Positions 1 through 5,948 are shown, numbered from the stretch's first letter. The stretch: 6,267 nucleotides of DNA from Acidobacteriaceae bacterium (GCA_027364815.1 DAHXOQ010000170.1:1-6267), one strand, 5' to 3'. The notes: generated from the letters alone by a model not told the origin. A program made the numbers and translations.

Positions 1-368
1 TCATTCGCATTGACAAAACAACTATGCTGGAGCTGCTCAGCAGCGAGCCGGAATTCGCCGATCATTTCCGCGCTTATCTACTCGCACGAAACATACGTAT
101 GGTTGCTGACCTGGTTGATCATCTATTCAACTCCAGTGAAAAGCGCCTTGCGCGTTTGTTGATGCTGATGGCCAACTATGGCCAGAACTCCGAGCCCACC
201 CCGCTGATCGCCAAGATCAGCCAGGAAACACTGGCAGAAATGATTGGCACCACCAGGTCGCGCGTCAGCTTTTTTCTCAACCGCTTTCGCGACCTCGGCT
301 ACATCAATTACAACAGTGGCGGAATGCTGGTTAATCCTTCACTGATGAATGTTGTGCTGGCAGACTGA
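1..368 (+). CDS. Crp/Fnr-family transcriptional regulator, C-terminal part (5' end cut by window)
   Basis: The frame is open from the left edge and ends at the TGA at 366-368; 121 residues are visible, so the first ATG at 24 is internal rather than a start. What remains is the end of the dimerisation helix (the LLARNIRMVADLVDHLFNSS stretch) followed by a winged helix-turn-helix of the Crp type: ISQETLAEMIGTTRSRVSFF is the HTH, with TTRSRVS as the recognition helix, and the wing follows at LGYINYNSGG. The cyclic-nucleotide-binding-like sensor domain lies outside the window, so the ligand cannot be judged; no Fe-S cysteines are visible, but those would be N-terminal. Family role: DNA-binding activator or repressor responding to a small molecule or redox signal. 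It converges on fahA with 35 bases between the stops, so it is not part of the tyrosine operon, and nothing links it functionally to it. Confidence 0.9.
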   Translation, partial: IRIDKTTMLELLSSEPEFADHFRAYLLARNIRMVADLVDHLFNSSEKRLARLLMLMANYGQNSEPTPLIAKISQETLAEMIGTTRSRVSFFLNRFRDLGYINYNSGGMLVNPSLMNVVLAD

Positions 369-403
369 GAGGCAGATTGATTCCCTGATAGCAGGAGCTT
401 CTT

Positions 404-1723
404 TTACTGTTGGCCGATAACGATCCCACTGCATCTGCCCAGCCTGATATGACGAAAGCCAACGCGCTGACAGTATCCTTCGATGGTCACCTCATCCCCG
501 TCCTCTAGGAATCTACGTTGCTCGCCGCTTGGCAGCAATATCGGTTCTTTTCCACCTGAGGTCAGCTCCAGCAGGCAACCGCGTGCGCTTTTCTCCGCAC
601 CCGATACTGTCCCGCTCCCCAACAGATCCCCTGCACGCAGGTTGCACCCGTTGCTAGCATGGTGCGTGATCATCTGCGCCAGCGTCCAATAGAGATCGCG
701 CACATTGCTGCGTCCAAGCAGCGCTGGTTCCACGCCACGCTCACGCATTACGGCCGTCGCAATGCGCGCTTCAAGCCATATATCTACGCCGCCCTGTGCG
801 TTATCCTTCGCATCCAGCAAATAGGTCAACGGCGCAGGATCGCCCTCCGCACGTGTAAATGCAGCGACGCGAAATGGAGCCAGCGCCTCCATCGTCACCA
901 CCCACGGCGATAGCGAAGTAGAGAAATTTTTCGCCAACAACGGCCCCAAAGGCTGATACTCCCATGCCTGAACATCTCGCGCTGACCAATCATTCAAAAT
1001 ACAAACTCCAAAAATGTGCTCTTCAGCATCGCCCATCAGGATTGGCTCGCCCAATCTATTTCCGGCGCTTACAAAAAATCCCAGTTCCATCTCATAATCA
1101 AGCGATCTACTAGGCCCAAATGTTGGCTCAGCCTCACCGACTCGCCTCTGCCCGCTCGGTCGCACTATCTTTGTTCCACTCGGTACTAAAGACGATGCCC
1201 GACCGTGATACCCAATGGGAATATATTTGTAATTGGGCAGAAGGGGATTGTCAGGCCTGAACAACTTGCCCACATTGGTGGCATGAAAAATTGAAGCATA
1301 AAAATCCGTATAATCGCCCACCCGTGCTGGCAACAGCATCTCGACTTCGTTCTGTGCCAGCAAATGCCGCCGAGCAGTCTCCCGATCATTGCTCGTTGCC
1401 TCTGCACGCAAAATCGTAAATAGCCGCCGCCGCATCGCCCGTCGTGGAGCCGTACCGAGCGCCATCAGCCCATTCAACGAGTCACTCAGGCAAGCCTCTG
1501 CGGCTGGACGAACTTCGGCATCATCAAGCAATCCTGACTGGTACAGTCCAGCCAGATCCACAATCAAATCACCAATCGCCACACCCACACGCGCGGCTTC
1601 ATTTCCACGGCGGAAGACGCCGAAAGGCAGATTTTGCAAAGGGAAATCACTTTCTGCGTCGTTGGCCGACTCTGCCCAACTCTGCGTCAGGCAATCGTGC
1701 GTCTCATCCAAAGCAAATCTCAT
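404..1723 (-). CDS. fahA: Fumarylacetoacetase (fumarylacetoacetate hydrolase)
   Basis: Cytosolic enzyme that hydrolyses fumarylacetoacetate to fumarate and acetoacetate, the last step of tyrosine degradation through homogentisate. At 439 residues it matches the full-length two-domain FAH family (about 420-440). The N-terminal small domain is residues about 25-130 (DFPLQNLPFGVF is its hallmark) and the C-terminal catalytic beta-roll follows. Aligned from memory to mammalian FAH, the metal ligands are D140, E211, E213 and D245. The catalytic general base is H147, in FHATNVG. Substrate-contacting residues are Y142, R156, Y172, K265 and T372. All are present, so the enzyme should be active. The ATG at 1723-1721 overlaps the stop of the upstream gene as ATGA and has only a weak GGGCC-like upstream sequence, which suggests translational coupling. 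It is the last gene of the operon; no convincing terminator is seen in the 35 bases before the convergent Crp/Fnr gene. Confidence 0.97.
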   Translation of the reverse strand: MRFALDETHDCLTQSWAESANDAESDFPLQNLPFGVFRRGNEAARVGVAIGDLIVDLAGLYQSGLLDDAEVRPAAEACLSDSLNGLMALGTAPRRAMRRRLFTILRAEATSNDRETARRHLLAQNEVEMLLPARVGDYTDFYASIFHATNVGKLFRPDNPLLPNYKYIPIGYHGRASSLVPSGTKIVRPSGQRRVGEAEPTFGPSRSLDYEMELGFFVSAGNRLGEPILMGDAEEHIFGVCILNDWSARDVQAWEYQPLGPLLAKNFSTSLSPWVVTMEALAPFRVAAFTRAEGDPAPLTYLLDAKDNAQGGVDIWLEARIATAVMRERGVEPALLGRSNVRDLYWTLAQMITHHASNGCNLRAGDLLGSGTVSGAEKSARGCLLELTSGGKEPILLPSGEQRRFLEDGDEVTIEGYCQRVGFRHIRLGRCSGIVIGQQ

Positions 1724-2649
1724 AGCAGGCCCATCAATCGTAGATCGTCAATCGGTTCGGTAAACGAACACGATCCAAACGATATAGCAAAATTACCTCG
1801 TGCTGCGGCAAGCTCGGCACAACTCAAGCGATGATCTCTCCATCGCACTCCATCTGCATCCACCTTGAAAGCCTCCGCTGCGCTCTCATTCAAAATTTCA
1901 TCAGCGAGTTCCACTATCAAACCTGAGCGTAAATACGCCGCTCCAAGAAACACATTCAGAAAGCCGTGCATTAATCCTGACGCACTCTCCGGGTGATAAG
2001 TCAGCCGATGCACTGTACGCAATGGGTGATGCAACCCGGCTGTTGCTTTGAAGGCAACAGCATTCTCATTGCACATTCGAATGAACCCCAAGACTCGTTC
2101 CGCCGGTGGAATTTTGTCTGCGGTCTCGCCTCCGGTGCGAATTTTCATCCGCTGCCCGTAATGTGCCACCGTTTTCACGCATTCCTCACTCAATGGAAGC
2201 GGCGCTTCAAAATAAACGCTTTGCTTGCGTGGCAAAACCTGCATCAAGCTAATTATCTCTTCCGCAGTGCTTACCTTCACTTCCACAGACTTAATCTCAG
2301 CTCGTTGTCCGATCGCCGAATTAATGAACTCCATCATCCGCGCTGCATCGGATTGAGCATCTGGACCCACAATCATTGAGAGTTGCCACGGTTTTTTATC
2401 TTTCTCAATCTCTTGCGGCAAGCTCATGAACGCCTCTTCGAATTCGTTGAGCCTTGAAACCGGAACAATGAAAGTACCCAGTATCCATTGCCACACCGAT
2501 CCAAGATAGGCCTGGTAATTGGCTATAGATTCCGTCATGCTCAATGATGCAGGTGGAAACAGACCGGCATAATCGATCAACTCGCGCAACAATGCACGCG
2601 TTGTTTCCACCGCACCGATGCGCTCTTGAATCATTTGGCCTGGCTCCAA
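1720..2649 (-). CDS. Conserved-looking protein of unknown function in the tyrosine-degradation operon
   Basis: I do not recognise a named family. From the TTG at 2649 it has 309 residues, with no signal peptide, membrane segment or cysteine metal site, so it is probably cytosolic. Blocks that look conserved are DYAGLFPPA (26-34), LGTFIVP (57-63), VYFEAPL (145-151), KIRTGG (169-174), FKATAGLHHPLR (200-211), HGFLNVFLGA (228-237) and a C-terminal FGSCSFTEP (291-299). Hydrophobic strands regularly followed by charged or glycine-rich loops suggest an alpha/beta barrel (inference). K169, K201, H207, H208 and E148 are plausible active-site residues. It lies between hmgA (12-base gap) and fahA (4-base ATGA overlap), exactly where a maleylacetoacetate isomerase would act, yet it has no thioredoxin-like or GST features of MaiA. 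An enzymatic role in the pathway is inferred from context only. Start choice: TTG 2649 has AAGGAG 8 bases upstream; ATG 2634 (304 residues) has GGAG 9 bases upstream and is also possible. Confidence 0.85.
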   Translation of the reverse strand: MEPGQMIQERIGAVETTRALLRELIDYAGLFPPASLSMTESIANYQAYLGSVWQWILGTFIVPVSRLNEFEEAFMSLPQEIEKDKKPWQLSMIVGPDAQSDAARMMEFINSAIGQRAEIKSVEVKVSTAEEIISLMQVLPRKQSVYFEAPLPLSEECVKTVAHYGQRMKIRTGGETADKIPPAERVLGFIRMCNENAVAFKATAGLHHPLRTVHRLTYHPESASGLMHGFLNVFLGAAYLRSGLIVELADEILNESAAEAFKVDADGVRWRDHRLSCAELAAARGNFAISFGSCSFTEPIDDLRLMGLL

Positions 2650-2657
2650 ATACAGCT

Positions 2658-2663
2658 CTCCTT
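2658..2663 (-). promoter_or_regulatory. Strong ribosome binding site deciding the TTG start of the unknown operon gene
   Basis: The minus strand reads AAGGAG eight bases before the TTG at 2649-2647. It is embedded in the hmgA stop codon (TAAGGAG), so terminating hmgA ribosomes sit on it. A second, shorter GGAG (2644-2647) overlaps the TTG itself and lies nine bases before the ATG at 2634-2632. The better match favours TTG, but both starts have a usable site. Confidence 0.6.
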
Positions 2664-3975
2664 AACGATCAAACTTCCTTTTCAGTCCTTGCCAACATTC
2701 AAAGTATTGATGGTCAAGCTCAGAGCTCTCCAGCGCAAACTTCGTCGGTTGGCACACAAACCGAGTCTCAAACATGAAGGCCAATGTGTTGTCCTGGTAA
2801 ACCGGCTTTAGCAATGCATTGCTTGCCTTCTCAAAGGTCTCCGCATCCGGCCCATGCCCTGCCATGCAGTTGTGCAGGCTGGCTCCGCCCGGCACAAAAC
2901 CTTCTGCTTTCGCATCGTATTCGCCGTGGATCAAACCCATGAACTCGTTCATGAAGTTGCGATGAAACCACGGCGGGCGAAATGTTTTCTCTGCCACCAT
3001 CCAGCGTGGCGGAAAAATCGCAAAATCCAGATTCGCCGTCCCCGGTATCTCTGAAGGTGCCGTCAATACTGTATAGATCGATGGATCTGGATGATCGAAA
3101 GTCACCGTATTGATGCACATGAAATTGGCCAGATCATATTTGTAAGGAAGATAGTTTCCATGCCACGCCACAACGTTCAGAGGCGAGTGGTCGATAGCCG
3201 CCTCCCAAAATCTGCCTTGAAACTTGCACACGATTTTGAAATTGCCTTCGCGTTCTTCAAAGGCTGCCACCGGCGATAAAAAGTCACGAGGATTGGCAAG
3301 ACCATTGGCGCCAATCGGCCCAAGATCAGGCAACCGCAAAAGCGCTCCATAGTTTTCGCAGATGTAGCCTCGCGCGCTTCCATCAGGCAACTCGACGCGG
3401 AAGCGAATCCCGCGCTGAATCACCGCAATCTCTCCCGGAGCAACTGCCAGTATTCCCATCTCCGTGTGCAGAAACAGGCGCCCCAACTGCGGAACAATCA
3501 ACATCTCGCCATCTGCATTGTAAAAAAATCGATCGGTCATGGAAGCGTTGGCCACGTAGATGTGAATCGCCAGCCCTGTGTGCGTGTGTGCATCGCCATT
3601 GCCCGCCATGGTGATCAGGCCGTCAATGAACTCCGTCCGTTTCTTAGGAATCGGAATCGGCATCCAGCGCAGTTGGTTGGGCGGCGTCGGCACTTCATCA
3701 AACGGCGTACTGCGCAGTAATCCCTGGCTCAGCGGCACAAACGGCTTATGTGCCACCGATGGCCTTATCCGATACAGCCACGTCCGGCGATTGCTCACCC
3801 GCGGCGCGGTGAACGGTGTGCCATTCAACTGTTCGGTATAAAGCCCATGCGCCACCTTCTGAGGCGAGTTCTGACCCAGTGGCAACACCCCTTCAACCGC
3901 TTCACTAGCGAACTCATTGCCGAATCCTGATTGATAACGAAGACTGGAATTCGCATGCGTTTTCATTTTCGTCAT
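2662..3975 (-). CDS. hmgA: Homogentisate 1,2-dioxygenase
   Basis: Non-haem Fe(II) ring-cleaving dioxygenase converting homogentisate plus O2 to 4-maleylacetoacetate, the central step of tyrosine and phenylalanine catabolism; cytosolic and usually hexameric. The 437-residue length is typical for the family (about 430-445). The N-terminus has the family signature YQSGFGNEF (14-22). The iron ligands, aligned from memory to the human enzyme, are H338 and E344 in FHRNFMNEFMG and H374 in AGHGPDA. The catalytic acid/base histidine is H295 in FDHPDPSIYTVL. The loop PGGASLHNCM is also conserved. Everything needed for activity is present. It follows hpd by 18 bases and precedes the unknown gene by 12. 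The ATG at 3975 has no recognisable Shine-Dalgarno sequence; a second ATG three codons on (3966) would also fit the family N-terminus, so the exact start is uncertain by three residues. Confidence 0.97.
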   Translation of the reverse strand: MTKMKTHANSSLRYQSGFGNEFASEAVEGVLPLGQNSPQKVAHGLYTEQLNGTPFTAPRVSNRRTWLYRIRPSVAHKPFVPLSQGLLRSTPFDEVPTPPNQLRWMPIPIPKKRTEFIDGLITMAGNGDAHTHTGLAIHIYVANASMTDRFFYNADGEMLIVPQLGRLFLHTEMGILAVAPGEIAVIQRGIRFRVELPDGSARGYICENYGALLRLPDLGPIGANGLANPRDFLSPVAAFEEREGNFKIVCKFQGRFWEAAIDHSPLNVVAWHGNYLPYKYDLANFMCINTVTFDHPDPSIYTVLTAPSEIPGTANLDFAIFPPRWMVAEKTFRPPWFHRNFMNEFMGLIHGEYDAKAEGFVPGGASLHNCMAGHGPDAETFEKASNALLKPVYQDNTLAFMFETRFVCQPTKFALESSELDHQYFECWQGLKRKFDR

Positions 3976-3993
3976 AGGCTACGTTAGCGCGCT

Positions 3994-5079
3994 CTAAAGA
4001 TTGCCCCGTCGCGCCTGCTCCATTTCAATTGATTCAAAAAGTGCTTTGAAATTGCCCTTGCCAAATCCGCGGCTGCCCTTGCGCTGAATAATCTCGAAGA
4101 AGACCGTCGGGCGATCCTCCACCGGCTTCGTGAAAATCTGCAGCAGGTAACCTTCCTCATCCTTATCCACAAGAATGCCCAGCTTCCTGAGTTCATCAAT
4201 TGGCTCTTCAATCGGCCCCACACGCTCCGGCAACGCTGCATAATACGTATCCGGCACGCGCAGAAAGTCTAACCCATTCTGTTGCAGCTTTCCTACCGTA
4301 AACAATACATCCTTGCAGCGCAGAGCCACATGCTGGGCACCAGGCCCTCCATACGCTTCAATGTACTCTTCAATCTGGCTCTTGTTGCGGGCCAGCGCAG
4401 GCTCATTGATAGGGAACTGCACTGAGTGCGAATCGTCTGACATTACAATGCTCATCAGCGCGCTGTACTCGGTTGAAATATCTTTGTCATCAAACGTGAT
4501 GTAGCGATGGAAGCCAAAGACATTGGCATAGTAATCGGCCCAATACTGCATCTTGCCCAACTCCACGTTGCCTACAATGTGGTCGATGCGAAGAATGCCG
4601 CAATCATCGCCGGCAATAGGCGCTGACATGAACCCCGGCAAAAACGGCCCCTTGTAATCCTTGTACGAGATCAGCGAATGAATCGTGTCGCCATACGTAT
4701 GCACTGCCGCGCGCCGAATCGTGCCATGCTCGTCGGTCACATCATGCGGTTCCACCGCCGGCTTGGCGCCACGGCGTACAGCCTCCGCAAATACCTGGTC
4801 GGCATCTTCCACTTCAAACGCAATGTCCTTCACTCCATCGCCATGCTTACGAATATGTTCCGCAGCCTCATCGTCTTTCGTCATCGGCGTCGTCAAAACA
4901 AAGTTAGCCTTGCCCTGCGACATCACATACGATGCGCGGTTGCGCTGCCCGGTCTCTAGGCCACTATATGCAACCTGTGAAAACCCAAATCCCTTTCTAT
5001 AGTAAAAAGCTGATTGCCGAGCATTCCCCACAAAGAATTCCACGTGATGAACTCGCTTTAACTTGAATGGATGATCCAT
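3994..5079 (-). CDS. hpd: 4-hydroxyphenylpyruvate dioxygenase
   Basis: Fe(II)-dependent alpha-keto-acid dioxygenase turning 4-hydroxyphenylpyruvate (from tyrosine transamination) into homogentisate with loss of CO2; first committed step of this operon's pathway. From the ATG at 5079 it has 361 residues, the usual size. It has two vicinal-oxygen-chelate domains: N-terminal, starting at RVHHVEFFVGNA (residues 9-20), and C-terminal, starting at LRIDHIVGNV (163-172). The iron facial triad is H167 (RIDHIVG), H250 (GAQHVAL) and E329 (FFEIIQR). The C-terminal gating helix GFGKGNFKALFESIE is present. The frame extends upstream to a GTG at 5151, but homologues as I know them begin near MDHPFKLKRVHH, and a GGAG core stands six bases before the 5079 ATG, so that start is chosen. 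It is the first gene of the operon and is divergent from an Lrp/AsnC regulator, which probably controls it. Confidence 0.96.
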   Translation of the reverse strand: MDHPFKLKRVHHVEFFVGNARQSAFYYRKGFGFSQVAYSGLETGQRNRASYVMSQGKANFVLTTPMTKDDEAAEHIRKHGDGVKDIAFEVEDADQVFAEAVRRGAKPAVEPHDVTDEHGTIRRAAVHTYGDTIHSLISYKDYKGPFLPGFMSAPIAGDDCGILRIDHIVGNVELGKMQYWADYYANVFGFHRYITFDDKDISTEYSALMSIVMSDDSHSVQFPINEPALARNKSQIEEYIEAYGGPGAQHVALRCKDVLFTVGKLQQNGLDFLRVPDTYYAALPERVGPIEEPIDELRKLGILVDKDEEGYLLQIFTKPVEDRPTVFFEIIQRKGSRGFGKGNFKALFESIEMEQARRGNL

Positions 5080-5085
5080 GTCGCT

Positions 5086-5091
5086 CTCCCT
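5086..5091 (-). promoter_or_regulatory. Ribosome binding site of hpd
   Basis: The minus strand reads AGGGAG with its GGAG core six bases before the ATG at 5079-5077. It is the reason for preferring the 361-residue start over the GTG at 5151 or the ATG at 5127, neither of which was seen to have a comparable site. Confidence 0.65.
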
Positions 5092-5137
5092 CTCACGTAT
5101 CCTGGCGCAATCATCAGCCGCCAACATAATCGCGCGC

Positions 5138-5152
5138 TGTGTCCAAGACACA
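5138..5152. repeat. Perfect inverted repeat TGTGTC-CAA-GACACA in the hpd leader
   Basis: Two 6-base arms match perfectly around a 3-base centre, 15 bases in all, about 60 bases upstream of the chosen hpd start. The size suits a dimeric regulator's operator, but its sequence differs from the TACAT/ATGTA repeats near the lrp-like gene, so it may bind a different protein or be fortuitous. It overlaps the rejected GTG start at 5151. Confidence 0.35.
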
Positions 5153-5162
5153 AATTCGCGGC

Positions 5163-5174
5163 GCAGTTAACTGC
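5163..5174. repeat. Perfect 12-base palindrome GCAGTTAACTGC
   Basis: A fully self-complementary 12-mer about 85 bases upstream of hpd. It could be an operator half-way between the hpd start and the A+T-rich repeat cluster. No function can be assigned from the sequence alone. Confidence 0.35.
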
Positions 5175-5260
5175 ACTGGGCCTTTTCAAATGGCGTTTCG
5201 GTTGACCTCTCAACAGAAGATGCGCTGAACTATTGTTGGCTCTTAATCAGTTTTGGTAAA

Positions 5261-5271
5261 TACATAATGTA
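5261..5271. promoter_or_regulatory. Candidate Lrp/AsnC operator 1, TACAT-A-ATGTA
   Basis: Perfect 5-base arms around a single central base. The arms are the same as those of the repeat at 5294-5308, whose centre is 35 bases away. Two related sites upstream of an Lrp/AsnC gene and its divergent operon fit the family's habit of binding arrays of A+T-rich palindromes. Assignment to this regulator is inference. Confidence 0.4.
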
Positions 5272-5278
5272 AAGAAAA

Positions 5279-5291
5279 AGTAATTTTTACT
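5279..5291. promoter_or_regulatory. Candidate operator 2, AGTAA-TTT-TTACT
   Basis: A perfect 5-base inverted repeat with a T-rich 3-base centre lying between the two TACAT/ATGTA repeats. Its size and A+T-rich centre resemble the roughly 13-15-base boxes typical of Lrp/AsnC proteins. It may be a third, divergent copy of the same operator or a chance palindrome in A+T-rich DNA. Confidence 0.35.
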
Positions 5292-5293
5292 GG

Positions 5294-5308
5294 TACATTC
5301 TAAATGTA
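5294..5308. promoter_or_regulatory. Candidate operator 3, TACATT-CTA-AATGTA, overlapping the lrp-like promoter
   Basis: Two perfect 6-base arms with a 3-base centre, the strongest repeat in the region. Its right end shares two bases with the probable -10 box (5307-5312) of the lrp-like gene, so a bound protein would block RNA polymerase. This is the arrangement expected for negative autoregulation, which is common for Lrp/AsnC proteins. Confidence 0.5.
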
Positions 5309-5312
5309 TAGT
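5307..5312 (+). promoter_or_regulatory. Probable -10 box of the lrp-like gene (leaderless transcript)
   Basis: TATAGT matches the -10 consensus in five of six bases and ends five bases before the ATG at 5318. Initiation at normal distance would fall on or next to the A of the start codon, giving a leaderless mRNA; this agrees with the lack of any Shine-Dalgarno sequence before the ATG. The -35 is weak: TTTACT (5286-5291) matches four of six but at only 15 bases spacing. Confidence 0.45.
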
Positions 5313-5317
5313 AGCTT

Positions 5318-5794
5318 ATGGCCTTTGATCCTTCAACTCTCGATGAAACCGGCTGGCGCATCATTGAGGAGCTGCAACAGAACGGTCGCATCTCCTTTGC
5401 CGAACTGGGCCGCCGCGTCGGTCTTACCCTTCCCGCCGTTGCCGAACGCGTCCATAAGATGGAAGACGTCGGCATCATCACCGGCTTCCACGCCCAAATC
5501 AACCCGGCTAAGATTGGCCTGTATATCGCCGCCTTCATTCGCATCAGCGTTGTCGGTGATGTCTATGCCCGCATCGCCAAGGCTGTGCGCGCGATGCCGG
5601 AGGTCATTGAATGTCATCGCGGCACTGGCGCCGACTCTTTCACCCTCAAGGTCTCCGTTGAATCGGTGCAGCATCTGGAAAGGCTGATCGACAAACTAAC
5701 CCAGTTCGGCACTACATCTACCTCCATTGTGCTCTCAACATTGGTCAGCCATCGTCCTTTTGACCGACGCAGCCTCTCCTCAATCAACAAATAG
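5318..5794 (+). CDS. Lrp/AsnC-family transcriptional regulator
   Basis: A 158-residue protein of standard length and layout for the family. The N-terminal winged HTH (about 8-62) begins LDETGWRIIEELQQNGR and contains FAELGRRVGLTLPAVAERV, with the recognition helix around TLPAVAERVHKME, followed by GIITGFHAQINP. The C-terminal ligand-binding/oligomerisation (RAM) domain is about 66-145, with the glycine-containing turn GTGADSFTLKVSV (102-114) that usually lines the amino-acid pocket. Such proteins bind DNA as dimers to octamers and respond to amino acids. Because it is divergent from a tyrosine-degradation operon, tyrosine, phenylalanine or a pathway intermediate is the likely effector (inference). 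The ATG at 5318 places the HTH at the normal distance from the N-terminus, and no Shine-Dalgarno sequence precedes it. It probably controls hpd-hmgA-unknown-fahA and itself. Confidence 0.95.
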   Translation: MAFDPSTLDETGWRIIEELQQNGRISFAELGRRVGLTLPAVAERVHKMEDVGIITGFHAQINPAKIGLYIAAFIRISVVGDVYARIAKAVRAMPEVIECHRGTGADSFTLKVSVESVQHLERLIDKLTQFGTTSTSIVLSTLVSHRPFDRRSLSSINK

Positions 5795-5948
5795 CAATTC
5801 CGAGAAATGCGAAGTGAGAATTGTGGCAACTAAAGCCCTGGCCAAGAAGATTCTCCAGCCACGATCCTGGGGCAGTTAGCGCAAATTTGCAGGGAAATTC
5901 GACGATATTAGCTTGAATCATCACATCAATTAGTAATTTAAAGACGAA
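5795..5948. other. Intergenic region between the lrp-like gene and tRNA-Ser, no gene seen
   Basis: These 154 bases hold no supportable coding sequence. Visible structures are CAATTC/GAATTG arms directly after the lrp-like stop (5795-5800 and 5818-5823, 17-base loop), a 10-base palindrome GCAAATTTGC (5881-5890) and AATTA-G-TAATT (5928-5938). None has the G+C-rich stem plus T-run of an intrinsic terminator in either direction. Confidence 0.5.

Larger units (their letters stand above)
5080..5317. promoter_or_regulatory. Divergent hpd / lrp-like intergenic control region
   Basis: This 238-base stretch separates the start codons of hpd (leftward) and the Lrp/AsnC regulator (rightward). The right third (about 5250-5317) is distinctly A+T-rich and carries three perfect inverted repeats, listed separately; the hpd-proximal part has two more (5138-5152 and 5163-5174) and a shorter one, GTTGA-cctc-TCAAC (5201-5214). 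The hpd promoter must lie here, but I could not place it convincingly: minus-strand TTTACA (5268-5273) is a possible -35 with no good -10 at normal spacing. If the hpd promoter is in the A+T-rich part, the hpd leader is about 150 bases or more. Confidence 0.7.

Noticed and set aside
369..403. Bidirectional terminator between the convergent Crp/Fnr gene and fahA
   Set aside because: Only 35 bases, with no clear inverted repeat followed by T residues on either strand.
1389..1763. Plus-strand 124-residue ORF opposite fahA, and similar plus-strand ORFs at 1993-2379 and 4685-5002
   Set aside because: Antisense shadows of well-supported genes, with no recognisable protein features or start signals.
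3994..5151. Longer hpd form starting at GTG 5151 (385 residues) or ATG 5127
   Set aside because: The extra N-terminal residues do not resemble the family, which begins close to the first VOC strand; the internal ATG at 5079 has a well-placed GGAG, and the extension lies in the intergenic control region over a palindrome.
5243..5273. hpd promoter with -35 TTTACA (5268-5273, minus strand) and -10 near GATTAA (5243-5248)
   Set aside because: Spacing of 19 bases and a poor -10 match; not strong enough to list as a feature.
5795..5823. CAATTC / GAATTG stem-loop after the lrp-like gene as an intrinsic terminator
   Set aside because: A+T-rich 6-base stem, 17-base loop and no following T-run.
5928..5938. 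AATTA-G-TAATT palindrome downstream of the tRNA as its terminator
   Set aside because: Purely A+T stem without a T-run; likely chance in A+T-rich DNA.
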